A DNA stretch of 64,000 bases from Klenkia marina (GCF_900101025.1 NZ_FMUH01000009.1:1-64000); one strand, 5' to 3'; positions 42,585 through 51,493 are shown, counted from the stretch's first letter. Program-made: numbers and translations. The notes: generated by a model from the letters alone, not told the origin.

Positions 42585-42597
42585 TTATTCGCAATAA
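42585..42597. promoter_or_regulatory. AT-rich dyad upstream of the antitoxin gene
   Basis: TTATT-CGC-AATAA, a perfect dyad 10 nt upstream of the antitoxin ATG, in a very GC-rich setting. Probable operator for autoregulation. Confidence 0.5.
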
Positions 42598-42622
42598 TCG
42601 TAAGCCGGTTGCGGATAGAGCG

Positions 42623-42958
42623 CTAGGGGCCTTCTGGTGTGTTCGCGCGTCCAGGACGGAGCCGGTAGTGGATGGAGGAGGGCGCGACCCCGGCGGCGCG
42701 GGCGATGTCGGAGACCGGGTGGCCGGCGGCCGCGGCGAGCTTGATCAGGTGGACCCAGCGGGCAGTGGCCGTGGCGAAGGCCCGCCGTCGGTCACCCACG
42801 TCGAGGCCCGAGTCGTGGTCGGTGCCGTCGGGTTCGGCGACGGCGTCGGCGACGGCGTCGGCGACCCGGATGCGTGCCGCGCGGCGGACGGCCGCCGCAG
42901 CCTGCAGCTCGCGGAGCACGCTGCCGGGGGCCAGCTGGGGTCGGGGCGGGTAGGACAC
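42623..42958 (-). CDS. Small HTH protein
   Basis: 111 residues. The C-terminal third GHPVSDIARAAGVAPSSIHYRL is a helix-turn-helix, and the N-terminal two thirds are helical (RELQAAAAVRRAARIRVADA). GTG 42958 starts 9 nt after the stop of the gene before it, so the two are likely coexpressed. No partner known; a sequence-specific DNA binder is expected. Confidence 0.65.
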   Translation of the reverse strand: MSYPPRPQLAPGSVLRELQAAAAVRRAARIRVADAVADAVAEPDGTDHDSGLDVGDRRRAFATATARWVHLIKLAAAAGHPVSDIARAAGVAPSSIHYRLRPGRANTPEGP

Positions 42959-42966
42959 GGGCTCGG

Positions 42967-43464
42967 TCAGTCCCGGGGTGGCCAGGGCGCTAGCGGGGGC
43001 AGCGGGTCGCTGGGGAACCCGTCGCTGTCGATGTCGCGGTGCTCGTGGCTGCCGCCGGCGTGGGAGATCGCGGCGAGCAGCAGCTGCAGGTGACGCCGGT
43101 CGAGGCCGGAGGCGACGTCGCCCAGGTCGAGGGGCTGGCCGTCGGCGATCGACGCCGCGGCGCGCAGGATCCGTAGCTGGCCGCTGCTGCCTTCGATCCG
43201 GCTGGCGCGCAGGGCTGCGTCGAGGTCGGTCCAGGTGATGGCCGCCCAGCCGACCCCGGGAACCTCGCCGGTGGGGGGTGCGGTGGGGTCCTCGTCGGAT
43301 TCCACCGCGATGAGGTCGGCGGCGGCCAGGGCGGGCAGCCAGTGGCCGGCGTTGGCCAGCAGGAGGATCGCGGCCTCGGCGGTGTAGTCACCGACCGCGG
43401 TGCGCAGCAGCGCCGATTCCAGGTCGACCGGGTCCAGGTCGGCGGCGCGGGGTTCGAAAAGCAC
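42967..43464 (-). CDS. Hypothetical protein
   Basis: 165 residues, acidic, mostly alpha-helical: LESALLRTAVGDYTAEAAIL, then LLANAGHWLPALAAADLIAV, then RRHLQLLLAAISHAGGS. GTG 43464 has GAGGAGG 9 nt upstream; longer frames lack a ribosome site. Codon positions look genuine (strong G/C at third positions). Family not recognised. It is followed closely by the small HTH gene. Confidence 0.6.
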   Translation of the reverse strand: MLFEPRAADLDPVDLESALLRTAVGDYTAEAAILLLANAGHWLPALAAADLIAVESDEDPTAPPTGEVPGVGWAAITWTDLDAALRASRIEGSSGQLRILRAAASIADGQPLDLGDVASGLDRRHLQLLLAAISHAGGSHEHRDIDSDGFPSDPLPPLAPWPPRD

Positions 43465-43719
43465 GGTCCTGGTCCTCCTCGAGACGGCGGCGCGCGGGTG
43501 CTGTGTGCGGGGTGGAGTGTGCCCCTCGGCGGGCGGCACCCGGACTGATGTTCACCCCGTGGGGTGGCCGGCCATGGTCGGCGGCCGGGGTTCGTGTCGT
43601 GAGCGCGTCGGACCGTCAGGTCCTCCGGACGCGCAGCGGACGGACCGGCGCGCCAGCGACGGGTGCGCGCGACCCCCACCGCCGGCATGCGAACCCGGAC
43701 CAGGTGGGTTGTGCTGGTC
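43465..43719. other. Intergenic region, no gene recognised
   Basis: About 255 nt of GC-rich DNA between a leftward gene start and the terminator of the ParB-like gene. It should hold the promoter of the 42967-43464 gene. No repeat or operator stood out. Confidence 0.4.
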
Positions 43720-43759
43720 GGGGTGGGTCCCGCCGGGTGCTGCCGGCTGGACCCACCCC
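43720..43759. terminator. Hairpin after the ParB-like gene
   Basis: GGGGTGGGTCC and its exact complement GGACCCACCCC, separated by 18 nt that can form a smaller inner hairpin. It lies 7 nt past the leftward stop at 43767. Confidence 0.65.
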
Positions 43760-43766
43760 TACCCGA

Positions 43767-45449
43767 TCAGACCTCCTCGCCGCCCCCGCTCCCGGTGCGG
43801 TCGGGAACGGGCTGGCCGCAGGCGCGCAGCTCGACATCGGCCAGGGCGTAACCCGATGCCTGCAGGTGGGTCAGGTAGCGACCGGTGGCCGGGCGCAGGG
43901 TGCGCCAGTCGTCGCGGCTGGTGCGGGCTTCGTAGGCGGCCAGCACCAGGACCAGGGTCAGCAGCAGAGCCCGGGCGTCCCCGGCTCGCTCGATCAGGTC
44001 GACCAGGCCACGGGAGCGGCCGTAGGCGCCGGCCTCGACGCCGAGCAGGTCGGCGGCCAGGTGGTTGCCGCCGATGTCGGCCAGCAGGTCGGCGTCGTGG
44101 GCGAGGGCGGCGGCCACGAACATGGCGGTGCCCTTGGGGGCGGTCTTGCGGGTCGCCAGTCCCCGCAGCCAGTCCCGGCGCACGGTCTCAGCGCTCCCCC
44201 AGGCCTTGTTGGAGTCGATGACGTCGCGGCGCGCGGCGCGGGCGGCGTCCCGCTGCGTGTCGGTCATGTCGGCGGCCGGTGTGCGGTCGTTGCTGGTGCC
44301 GCTGGCCCACAGGTCGCGGTGGCAGTGGGCGGCGGGGTCGGTGCAGACCCAGCGGGCGGCGGGCCAGCTGCGCCAGTCCCGCTCCCCCGGCCCGGGCCGC
44401 TCGGCGTCATCCTCGTCGGCGTCCTCACCGTCGTCGTCCTGGCCGTCGTCGCTGTCGGGGGTCGGCTGGCCGTCGGCGTCGACGAGCACCCAGCCGTGCT
44501 CCTGCCCGACGTAGGCGGCGTGCCCGGGGCATCCGGCGTGGCTGGTCTCGGTGAACCGGGTGCCTTCGGCGTCGGCCAGGCGGTGCAGCTCGCGCGCGCG
44601 GTCCTGGGAGGCCGGTGCGTCGATGACGGTCACCCCGTCGGCGCGCAGCCGGTCGGCGACGACGGTGCGGGCGGCCCGGTCGGTGCGCTCGTCGCGCAAC
44701 CGTTGCGCGACGTGGTCGAACCGGCCGTCCCGGGCCGCGACGACCAGGGCCGTGACGGCGTCGGGGTCGGCGTCGAAGTCGGCCACGACGGCGGCCTGGG
44801 CGAGGTCCAGGAACTCGTAGCGGGCGGTGGCGGCGCGGGCGAGCTGGGAGCTGGTGACGGCCAGCGCGGCGGTTACCTCGGCGCGAGTGGCGCGGGTTCG
44901 GCGGGCGATCTGGGTGGGCGCGATCCCGAAGGCGGACAGTTGGCCGATGACGTCGGCGCGCTCGGCGGTGGTCAGCCCGGCGCGGTGCTCGTTCTCCGCC
45001 CACTGGGTGACCAGCCGCTCGACCTCGGCGGCATTACTTCCGCCAGGGCCGGCGGCCTCGTCGGCGGCCACGACCACCGGCACCGTCGGGCGCCCGGCGG
45101 CGACGGCGGCCAGGGTGCGGCGGTGCCCGAACCGGACCCGCAGCGCCCCGTCGGCGGTGCGCACGGCGACGATCGGGACGAGCACGCCGTGGTCGGCGAT
45201 GCTGGCGCAGAAGTCGTCGTCCAGGCGGGCGTCGTGGCGGATGTTGACGTCGACGGCGAGGGTGGCCGGGTCGACCTGCACCAGCTCGTGCCCACCGGTG
45301 CGGGGCTGCCCGGCCCCTGCGCCGGTCGTTGTCTCGGGCTGGGTGGTGGCGTGCACGGTGGTGGCGGCGGCGGTCCCGGCGCTCACCTCGATGTTCTCGG
45401 TAGTCGGCTGGGTCTGGGCGGCGGCGGGGCGGGTGCGGGTGCTGGTCAT
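43767..45449 (-). CDS. ParB/RepB-nuclease-domain protein
   Basis: 560 residues. Residues about 52-125 form a ParB N-terminal domain (VQVDPATLAVDVNIR, then HGVLVPIVAVRT and RVRFGHRRTLAA). A helical HTH-like region follows (LTTAERADVIGQLSAFGI, then APTQIARRTRATRAEV). The C-terminal half has an acidic stretch (GQDDDGEDADEDDAE), a Cys/His-rich portion (HAGCPGH, CTDPAAHCH) and a helical end. Plasmid ParB-like proteins with such long C-termini are common in actinomycetes. The ParA partner at 22 kb belongs to an RHH ParB, so this one may act in another role such as transfer or gene control. Confidence 0.8.
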   Translation of the reverse strand: MTSTRTRPAAAQTQPTTENIEVSAGTAAATTVHATTQPETTTGAGAGQPRTGGHELVQVDPATLAVDVNIRHDARLDDDFCASIADHGVLVPIVAVRTADGALRVRFGHRRTLAAVAAGRPTVPVVVAADEAAGPGGSNAAEVERLVTQWAENEHRAGLTTAERADVIGQLSAFGIAPTQIARRTRATRAEVTAALAVTSSQLARAATARYEFLDLAQAAVVADFDADPDAVTALVVAARDGRFDHVAQRLRDERTDRAARTVVADRLRADGVTVIDAPASQDRARELHRLADAEGTRFTETSHAGCPGHAAYVGQEHGWVLVDADGQPTPDSDDGQDDDGEDADEDDAERPGPGERDWRSWPAARWVCTDPAAHCHRDLWASGTSNDRTPAADMTDTQRDAARAARRDVIDSNKAWGSAETVRRDWLRGLATRKTAPKGTAMFVAAALAHDADLLADIGGNHLAADLLGVEAGAYGRSRGLVDLIERAGDARALLLTLVLVLAAYEARTSRDDWRTLRPATGRYLTHLQASGYALADVELRACGQPVPDRTGSGGGEEV

Positions 45450-45566
45450 GGCGGGCTCCTGACGGTGGGGGCTGGTTGGGTGAGGGGGGCGGCGGCCCCC
45501 GCATGTCGGGTGCGGGGGACGCCGCCTGCGTGCTGCTGGGTGCCGTGTTGCTGGGTGGCGTGCGGC

Positions 45567-46091
45567 TCAGTGGGTGGGGGTGAGCCCGGCGGTGGGGTCC
45601 AGCGCGGTGGCCAGGGCCGGGGGCGCGTCGACGGCGACGATGAGCAGGTCGGTGCCTCGGTCCACGGCGTAGATCCGCACCCGGTAGCCGGCGTGCACGG
45701 CGTCGATCCCGTACAGCCCGTAGAGGCCGGCGGCGTGCTCGACGTCGTCGCGGACGTCGACGGCGCCGTTCCAGGCCAGCGCGGTGACCTGGCCCAGCCG
45801 CATCTCGGTGATGAGGGTCTTGATGGCTTCGCCGGGGCTGAACGGGGCGCTCAGCGTGCCGTCGGCGGGCAGGGTCTGCCAGGTCAGGGTGTCGATGGCG
45901 GTGGTGACGGCGTCGGGGCCGGTGGCGTAGTTGTGGCCTTCACGGGTGGCCCGCTCGCGGTCGAACAGCTGCGCCCCGGTCGACGTCCACGCCCGCAGCA
46001 GCCCGGCGGGGTCGGCGGCCGGGACGGACCGGTCCGGTCCGTTGTCGGCCGGGGCGGTGGTCGCGCTGCTGGGCTGGTTGGTGCTGGTCAT
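45567..46091 (-). CDS. Hypothetical protein
   Basis: 174 residues. The N-terminus is Ser/Thr/Ala-rich; the rest alternates helices and strands (AIKTLITEMRLGQVTALAWNG, split as two motifs, and YRVRIYAVDRGTDLLIVAVDA). ATG 46091 follows GGGAGAA. It precedes the ParB-like gene on the same strand, so they may form an operon. No known domain recognised. Confidence 0.55.
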   Translation of the reverse strand: MTSTNQPSSATTAPADNGPDRSVPAADPAGLLRAWTSTGAQLFDRERATREGHNYATGPDAVTTAIDTLTWQTLPADGTLSAPFSPGEAIKTLITEMRLGQVTALAWNGAVDVRDDVEHAAGLYGLYGIDAVHAGYRVRIYAVDRGTDLLIVAVDAPPALATALDPTAGLTPTH

Positions 46092-46480
46092 CGGTGTTCT
46101 CCCTGGGTGGCTACGGAGCCGGAGCGGGAGGACGCGAGGTGGGTGGCTGCGGAACTTGTCCCTCAACCGTTCCCCCGGCCCGTCCGGCAGAGAGCTCTGC
46201 TCAGGGGCCTGGAGGGTCGGCGGGGGACGAGCGGATCACGATGCTTTGCCGGCGGAGCGCAGCGGAGCCACTCGGGCAAAGGATCCTGATCCGGTCGGGA
46301 GGAGGCGGCCTGGAAGGTCCCTACGCTGAGCTGCCGGACGGGCCGGGGGCGCAGTTTGGTGGTCAGCCCGCCGGAGGCGGACACCGGGCGGCGCAGCCGA
46401 CCCGCGCGCAGCGCGGCCCGTCAGGGCAGAAGGTCCCTGGCCCTGGCTGGGGTGTGACGGTTGTGTCAGACCCCGCCGGG
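46092..46480. other. Divergent intergenic region, no gene recognised
   Basis: About 390 nt between the leftward hypothetical gene and a rightward pair of small genes. Only promoter function is expected; no convincing frame, dyad or terminator was seen. Confidence 0.4.
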
Positions 46481-46705
46481 ATGGTGCCGTTCATGAGGTT
46501 CGGGGAGCAGTGCGAGACGATGTCCTGCACGCAGCGGGGTGCGACGGCGGTGCCGGTCGGTGACGGGGAGCGGCGCTGGGACTTCCTGCTCTGTACCGAG
46601 CACGAGGACCAGGTCGAGGCCGGCGACCAGACCCATGTCCTGCGCACCGGCGGCCGCCCGGTGCTGGTCGTCGGTTCGGTGCTGATGTGCGGCGGCGGTG
46701 CCTGA
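46481..46705 (+). CDS. Small cysteine-containing hypothetical protein
   Basis: About 74 residues (ATG 46481; ATG 46493 also possible). It contains CETMSC and FLLCTEHEDQVEAGD, so Cys/His residues could bind zinc. The stop overlaps the start of the next small gene by 8 nt, which supports both. Function unknown. Confidence 0.5.
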   Translation: MVPFMRFGEQCETMSCTQRGATAVPVGDGERRWDFLLCTEHEDQVEAGDQTHVLRTGGRPVLVVGSVLMCGGGA

Positions 46706-46910
46706 CCTGGGTCCCTTCGATCCGCCCCGCCCGGCGTGGGTGCGGGTGCCCGCTGCTGGCCGGGAGCGCGCTGACCGGGAGATCGCCGGCTGGGTGCACC
46801 AGTGGAAGCGCGGCATGGAGTGGGGGCTGCCGGTGTGGGAGGCCCGGGTGTCCACCGTCGAGCGGGAGCCGTACTGGACGACGTCGGGCAACGTCCGGCC
46901 CCGGATCTGA
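46698..46910 (+). CDS. Small hypothetical protein (Trp/Arg-rich)
   Basis: 70 residues from GTG 46698, overlapping the previous gene by 8 nt. Composition is Arg/Glu/Trp-rich (GREIAGWVHQWKRGMEW-like central helix). No membrane segment or known motif. Real coding character is suggested by the coupling and by G/C-biased third positions. Confidence 0.5.
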   Translation: MPDLGPFDPPRPAWVRVPAAGRERADREIAGWVHQWKRGMEWGLPVWEARVSTVEREPYWTTSGNVRPRI

Positions 46911-46938
46911 CCTGTGGCGTTCGAGGCTGACGGGCGGT

Positions 46939-47262
46939 CTAGGGCCAGGAGTGGACGTCGGTGGGGTCACCGCTCAGCGGCGTCAGCCCACGGGTGCAGC
47001 CTTCGGCCTTGCCCGTCGCCAGGTCGATGAGCTCGACGTTGACGTACTCCAGGGGCCCGGGCGGGTTCGGTCCGATGAGCTCGGCCAGGCTCAGGTTGGC
47101 CATGGCCTCGACCCCGCAGGGGCCGCTGCAGTGGGTGCTGATGACGCTGCTGTCGTGCACTCGCCGGAGCTGGTGGGTGGCCCGGATGAAGAACTCGACC
47201 TCGGCCGGCGCCGGGGACGAGGCGTCGGCGGGGCGGTCGGGGGTGGGGGTGGTGTCGTCCAT
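46939..47262 (-). CDS. Hypothetical protein
   Basis: 107 residues starting MDDTTPTPD, with a disordered acidic N-terminus and a folded part (VEFFIRATHQLRRVHDSSVI, SGPCGVEAMANLSLAELIG). Two Cys in HCSGPCG could bind metal. ATG 47262 follows GGAGAAGG. No family recognised; it belongs to a series of small accessory genes on this strand. Confidence 0.55.
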   Translation of the reverse strand: MDDTTPTPDRPADASSPAPAEVEFFIRATHQLRRVHDSSVISTHCSGPCGVEAMANLSLAELIGPNPPGPLEYVNVELIDLATGKAEGCTRGLTPLSGDPTDVHSWP

Positions 47263-47342
47263 GCGGTCACCTTCTCCCCCGACAGGGCCTCCGAACGGCC
47301 ATCCAGCAGATCTGTGGACAGCCGACGTTGTTGGGGACAACT

Positions 47343-47373
47343 CCCGGGGGCGACCGCATGGGCCGCCCCCGGG
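47343..47373. terminator. Hairpin terminator between two leftward accessory genes
   Basis: CCCGGGGGCG, 11-nt loop, then its exact complement CGCCCCCGGG; 8 nt past the stop of the gene at 47381. Confidence 0.6.
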
Positions 47374-47380
47374 ACTCCGG

Positions 47381-47932
47381 TCAGCGCCGCGGTGCCCGGC
47401 TGGGCTGCACCGGCAGCTGCAGGTCGGCGTCCTCGTCGGGCCACAGCACGTCCGCCGCACGGGCCGCTGTTGCCGCGACCTGCTCGAGCGCGGCCAGCGC
47501 CAGCTGGTCCCGCAGCACCAGCGTCAGCCCGCCCACCCGCACCGCGACGAATGCTCCCCCGTCCTGGCTGGAGGTCGTGGTGGCCGCGTGCGGTCGCCCG
47601 ATGTCCTGGGCACCGTGGAGCCGAAGCACGATGCTGGCGTCCTGCCCGTCCCCGACCCGCGCGAGGGCCGGTAGCGGCCTCACTTGCTGGTCGCCGAACG
47701 TCTGGGCGCCCAGGGCGCCGGCTTCGCCGGCCGCGATCGCGAACCCGGCGATCGCTGCCCGGTCCAGGAAGTACAGGAGCACTCCGCCCATCCTGGCCAT
47801 GACGTGTCCGATGCCGGTCCAGCTGGCGTGCGCGGTCTCGAACTCGACGGCACCGGCCAGGTGCACGGTGGCCGAGACGAACTGCTGCCCGCCGGCCGCG
47901 GCCGGGCTGACGTCCTTCGTGGTGGTGCTCAT
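47381..47932 (-). CDS. Hypothetical protein
   Basis: 183 residues. A central hydrophobic segment (MGGVLLYFLDRAAIAGFAIA) may be a buried helix, and the end is acidic then basic. ATG 47932 is preceded by GGAGGAG. No domain recognised. It sits downstream of the inverted-repeat region at 47986-48114. Confidence 0.55.
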   Translation of the reverse strand: MSTTTKDVSPAAAGGQQFVSATVHLAGAVEFETAHASWTGIGHVMARMGGVLLYFLDRAAIAGFAIAAGEAGALGAQTFGDQQVRPLPALARVGDGQDASIVLRLHGAQDIGRPHAATTTSSQDGGAFVAVRVGGLTLVLRDQLALAALEQVAATAARAADVLWPDEDADLQLPVQPSRAPRR

Positions 47933-47985
47933 GGGGGTCTCCTCCCGCCTGCCCGCCGCTGTGTGCGGCGGGTCGGGAGACCCGG

Positions 47986-48114
47986 GGGTGAGGGGGTGAG
48001 GGTGGGCGGTCCAGGCTCGGGCGCAGCCCGACCGCGCAGCGGCGCCGCAGGCGGCCTTGACCGGTCGGGCCCCCACCCCCTCAGACTGGGTCGACCCGCC
48101 GCACCCCCTCACCC
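47986..48114. repeat. 13-bp inverted repeat in a 320-nt non-coding gap
   Basis: GGGTGAGGGGGTG at 47986 and its perfect complement CACCCCCTCACCC at 48102, 103 nt apart, with a third partial copy near 48072. The gap 47933-48255 holds no gene. The sites could be operators shared by the two divergent transcripts. Confidence 0.45.
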
Positions 48115-48255
48115 GACCACCGCGGCGAAGCCCCAGCCGCAGGCTGGCCACCACCCCGCCAGCGCAGCAGGCCTCGTGCCCACCTCGCCAAGCAGTCGCT
48201 GGGGCGCAGGTCATATACCGAGGGCGCCACGACCGGTCACATCGGGCGCGGTCTC

Positions 48256-48606
48256 GTGCACAATCCCGCCGTGCCCGACCCATCACCGGCGCCCCACGAC
48301 GAGACCGGCCCGCTGTCACCCGCGATGGCGCACCGCATCACCACGGTCGTCGAGCTGCCCTTCGACAACCTGGAGCAGGCAACGGTCGCGCTGCAGGGAC
48401 ATCTGCGGCACATGCTGACCGAGCGACTCAACATCCCGGCCGGTCAGCCCATGCAGGTCATGGACTGGGACACCCTCACCGTCGACGGTCCCACCCAGCA
48501 GACCGACCCCGGCGGCCGCACCTGGTTCACCTACACCGGAACCGCCAGCAGCCGGCTTCTGCGCCCGGTAGACCCAGTCGACACCGGGCAACAGCCGCAG
48601 CCCTGA
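48256..48606 (+). CDS. Hypothetical protein with a decayed paralogue at 57.6 kb
   Basis: 116 residues (GTG 48256; ATG 48325 is internal). The core is ITTVVELPFDNLEQATVALQ, then TLTVDGPTQQTDPGGRTWFTYTG. A pseudogene at 57577-57855 keeps both segments in broken frames, so the family was present at least twice on this element. No known domain; it converges on lsr2. Confidence 0.6.
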   Translation: MHNPAVPDPSPAPHDETGPLSPAMAHRITTVVELPFDNLEQATVALQGHLRHMLTERLNIPAGQPMQVMDWDTLTVDGPTQQTDPGGRTWFTYTGTASSRLLRPVDPVDTGQQPQP

Positions 48607-48644
48607 CCCAAGGGCCGTCTTGGCCTAGTTCGGGTCTGCCGGTG

Positions 48645-49001
48645 TCAGTGGGCGGCGTCGTAGGCCTCCACGACAGCACCGGCGATCCGGCCCCGCTCGG
48701 ACACCTCGTGCCCGTTGGCCTTCGCCCACTCCCGGATCGCCGCCAGATCGGTCCGCCCGCCACCGCTGGCCCGCTTGGGCGCTCCCCCGCTGCCGGCCTG
48801 GCGCCGGCCAGACGTGGTGACCTTCCGCGCGGCCGCGGTGTACCGGGACAGCGCCTCACGCATCTCGGCGGCGTTGTCATCGGACAGGTCGATCTCATAC
48901 GAGGTGCCGTCCAGGGCGAAGGTGACGGTATCACCAGCGCCGTCCTCCAGCGCTTCGCCGGTCAAGTCGTCCTCAAGCATGATCTGCATCTTGCGAGCCA
49001 C
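48645..49001 (-). CDS. lsr2: Lsr2 nucleoid-associated protein
   Basis: 118 residues. N-terminal dimerisation domain (KMQIMLEDDLTGEAL...TVTFALDGTSYEIDLSD) and C-terminal AT-hook-like DNA-binding domain (IREWAKANGHEVSERGRIAG) are complete. Lsr2 is the actinobacterial H-NS analogue that silences AT-rich foreign DNA. GTG 49001 starts at the conserved MARK position; an ATG four codons upstream is possible. A copy on an accessory element probably tones down its own AT-richer cargo, such as the 50-53 kb genes. Confidence 0.95.
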   Translation of the reverse strand: MARKMQIMLEDDLTGEALEDGAGDTVTFALDGTSYEIDLSDDNAAEMREALSRYTAAARKVTTSGRRQAGSGGAPKRASGGGRTDLAAIREWAKANGHEVSERGRIAGAVVEAYDAAH

Positions 49002-49119
49002 GGAAGTTCTCATTTCGGTTGGTGGTTGCGTCGTTCTTGGCGAACTACAGTAACAATTCACTAACCGTGAGGCGTCCGATAAACATTGCCGGCCCTCGGT
49101 TTTGCGGTTAGGGTGAGCT

Positions 49120-49425
49120 ATGCACGACCGGGAATTGACTGAACCGCAGCTGCAGTGGGCTATCGAGCAGCAGCAACTGGTGGTCGAGTCCGCTGATGCC
49201 AAGCTGCGGTGGGCCGAGCGGATGCTTGCCCAAGCCAGCACCGAACGCGCTGCGGTCGAGGCGCACAACCGAGCCGACGAAGCGCTTCTCGACGTCGAGA
49301 TGGCTGAGGAACGCCTGCGCTACCTGGAGCGCCAGATGGCCGCTGTCAGCGCTACCGCACCTCGGACGACCGGCCGTTCCCGCCGCTCCATGCCCGGACA
49401 AGCGCCACTGTTCGACGCTGGCTGA
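49120..49425 (+). CDS. Small coiled-coil hypothetical protein
   Basis: 101 residues, almost entirely helical with heptad-like spacing (WAIEQQQLVVESADAKLRW, then EALLDVEMAEERLRYLERQM) and a short basic end. ATG 49120. It is divergent from lsr2 across a 118-nt AT-richer gap. Probably dimeric; function unknown. Confidence 0.55.
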   Translation: MHDRELTEPQLQWAIEQQQLVVESADAKLRWAERMLAQASTERAAVEAHNRADEALLDVEMAEERLRYLERQMAAVSATAPRTTGRSRRSMPGQAPLFDAG

Positions 49426-49465
49426 TCCCTACTCGCCAACGCCCGCACCGACAGTCGACCCGGGG

Positions 49466-49708
49466 TCATCGCTTCGGCGGCTGAACCAGATCATCACGCA
49501 CAGCCGAGGCGGCGAGCACTCGGCGCGGAGTCCAGGTGAGCACGGCCTGCCGCAGGCCGTCCCGGTTGGCCTCAAGCCGATAGCCGGTCTTCTTCGTTGG
49601 TGTGCTGCCGGACTTGGCCCGATCGACGGTGTCGGCCTCGCCATCGTCCGTCGCGGTGAACTCCTCGAGCGGACCGCGATGGTCGGCGATCAGCCGATAA
49701 GGAGGCAC
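49466..49708 (-). CDS. Small hypothetical protein
   Basis: 80 residues from GTG 49708, with plausible coding bias and a basic middle (KSGSTPTKKTGYRLEANRDG). The same frame stays open to about 49753 and would add CAGC, a possible zinc pair, but with no normal start codon there. Could be the remainder of a longer gene. Low confidence. Confidence 0.4.
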   Translation of the reverse strand: MPPYRLIADHRGPLEEFTATDDGEADTVDRAKSGSTPTKKTGYRLEANRDGLRQAVLTWTPRRVLAASAVRDDLVQPPKR

Positions 49709-50059
49709 CCAGTCAAAGCTAGGGGCACACCCGGCACACAGCCCGGTGATGGCCTACCCCTAGCTGGTCCAGCCGGCTCGGCGGGCGCGCTTGACCACCA
49801 GCTCATCGAGGGCGCCATGCAGCAGGCAAGTCAGCCGAACGACGTCGCCCTTGTGCTAGTACTTAGTGGAGTTCGCGGCGCGTTCTCGAGGTACAATGGC
49901 GCGGACTAAAATGTCCAGGCAATGCCCGCGCCATCTCCGGAACTTCGGTTTCTTCGGGCTATTTCTGGAAACGTTCACACCAAGCGCGGACGAACCGTGG
50001 ATACATAGGGTGCAACCCATCTAGGCAGTGTATTAGACGCTGTGGATTAGACTGAGCAC
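49709..50059. other. Intergenic region with a leaderless-type promoter
   Basis: About 350 nt, less GC-rich than the flanks. TAGACT at 50048 lies 6 nt before the GTG at 50060, the spacing expected for a leaderless transcript. No gene recognised in the rest. Confidence 0.45.
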
Positions 50060-51493
50060 GTGACCGACCTCGCTCCCCAGGGCAACCCCACTGGTGTCGC
50101 CGTCGCCGATGTACGCAGCGACCTGCAGCGCTTCGAGATCGTCGTCCTCGAACAGCTACGACAAGCCGGGCTCCCCCACGAAGGGATCTTCGTGGAGGTA
50201 GGAGAGCGGCACATGTTGCTGAGCAACGTGCAGCCGATCTTGGACGGACTGAGTCCGACCGTGCTCGGCCGGTCGATCTACGTCAGTAAGATGATCGCTG
50301 CGGCCAGCGTTGGGCTTTTCGACGCAGCATTGAACTACCTGTGGGACGAACTCGTCCACGAGCTGCGCCGCCGAGTGACCGGCTTCGACCTTAACTACTT
50401 CTTCGACGTTGCTGCTGGCGGCAGCGACCTACGCAAACACCTGAAGTCGGAGGAGGACCTCTCCCGCATTGATGACGCCAACCTGTTGCGCGCAGCCAGG
50501 GAGATCGGTCTGCTCACCGCCGTAGGCTTTCAGCGGCTGGACCATGTTCGATACATGCGCAATCACGCCAGCGCCGCGCACCCGAACCAGGTTGAACTCA
50601 CCGGCCTGGATCTCGCGCAGTGGTTGCAGGTATGCATCAACCAGGTAATCACAACCCCACCGGACCACGTCGCAGCCGAGACCGGCCGACTCCTGGGCAA
50701 CCTCAAGAAGGCACTTCTCGACGGCGACGCAGTTCGCGACGCTGCCTTGTTCTTCGGAGGCCTCGAGTCTCGCGCGGACACCCTTGCCCGCGGCTTCTTC
50801 GGCCTTTATCTCGATTCGCAACGAACGCCGACAGTCGCCGACAACGTCCGGCAGTTGTGGCCACCGCTTTGGGAGCACGTCAGCGAGGACGCACGCGGCC
50901 GGTTCGGCGTCCAGTACGCCCGACTGCGAGCGAGCGCTGATACTGGGCCAGCCGAAGCTGCTCGGGAGCTACTCGACCTGGTAGGTGGCACCTCCTATCT
51001 TCCGCCGGAGATGCGCGCCGCAGAACTGGACGCTGCACTCGACAACCTGATGGCGGTTCATAATGGCTGGAACAACTTCTTCCTGGAAGGCGCGCCAGCG
51101 ACTGTCGTTGAGCGTTTAGTCGGTCCACAGGGCGACGTCCCGAAGCAGCTAGAACAGAAGTATGTACGCGCCATCGTGGAGTTGTTCCTCGGAAATGGAT
51201 ATGGCGTCGCGTTCAGCGCCGAGGATACTTACCAGCGCCTGGTCGAGAAGTTCACCGTACACATGGCCCGTCGCGCATTGCGTGCTTTCACTAGCGAGAG
51301 CATCTCGTCGTTGCTCACATCCACAAGCGCCCGACGCCAATGGAGCCTCCTGGTTGATCTTCTCGAACCTAAGGTCATTTCCAGTAGCGACCGCGAACTA
51401 GTTGCCGCGCTGCGCGGATTCTCAGGGACTCCTGATCAGCTGCACCTCGATAGCCAGGTCACCCGACTGGCTAAGGCCCCGGCCTCGACCTGA
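50060..51493 (+). CDS. Uncharacterised HEPN-like protein (R-x6-H motif)
   Basis: 477 residues, hydrophilic and mostly helical. In the middle of the N-terminal half is YMRNHASAAHPN (Arg167-His174), matching the R-x4-6-H ribonuclease signature of HEPN domains, preceded by the helical segment DAALNYLWDELVHELRRR. The C-terminal 250 residues are helical with no known motif. The DNA is less GC-rich than its neighbours, suggesting recent arrival. Two more HEPN-like genes follow within 2.3 kb. Many HEPN proteins are toxins or abortive-infection effectors; that role is inferred here. Confidence 0.6.
   Translation: MTDLAPQGNPTGVAVADVRSDLQRFEIVVLEQLRQAGLPHEGIFVEVGERHMLLSNVQPILDGLSPTVLGRSIYVSKMIAAASVGLFDAALNYLWDELVHELRRRVTGFDLNYFFDVAAGGSDLRKHLKSEEDLSRIDDANLLRAAREIGLLTAVGFQRLDHVRYMRNHASAAHPNQVELTGLDLAQWLQVCINQVITTPPDHVAAETGRLLGNLKKALLDGDAVRDAALFFGGLESRADTLARGFFGLYLDSQRTPTVADNVRQLWPPLWEHVSEDARGRFGVQYARLRASADTGPAEAARELLDLVGGTSYLPPEMRAAELDAALDNLMAVHNGWNNFFLEGAPATVVERLVGPQGDVPKQLEQKYVRAIVELFLGNGYGVAFSAEDTYQRLVEKFTVHMARRALRAFTSESISSLLTSTSARRQWSLLVDLLEPKVISSSDRELVAALRGFSGTPDQLHLDSQVTRLAKAPAST

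Noticed and set aside
43503-46289. A 928-residue open frame on the plus strand
   Set aside because: It is the antisense shadow of the ParB-like gene (43767-45449) and its neighbours; composition is Gly/Val-rich without motifs, and the minus-strand genes have clear domains and ribosome sites.
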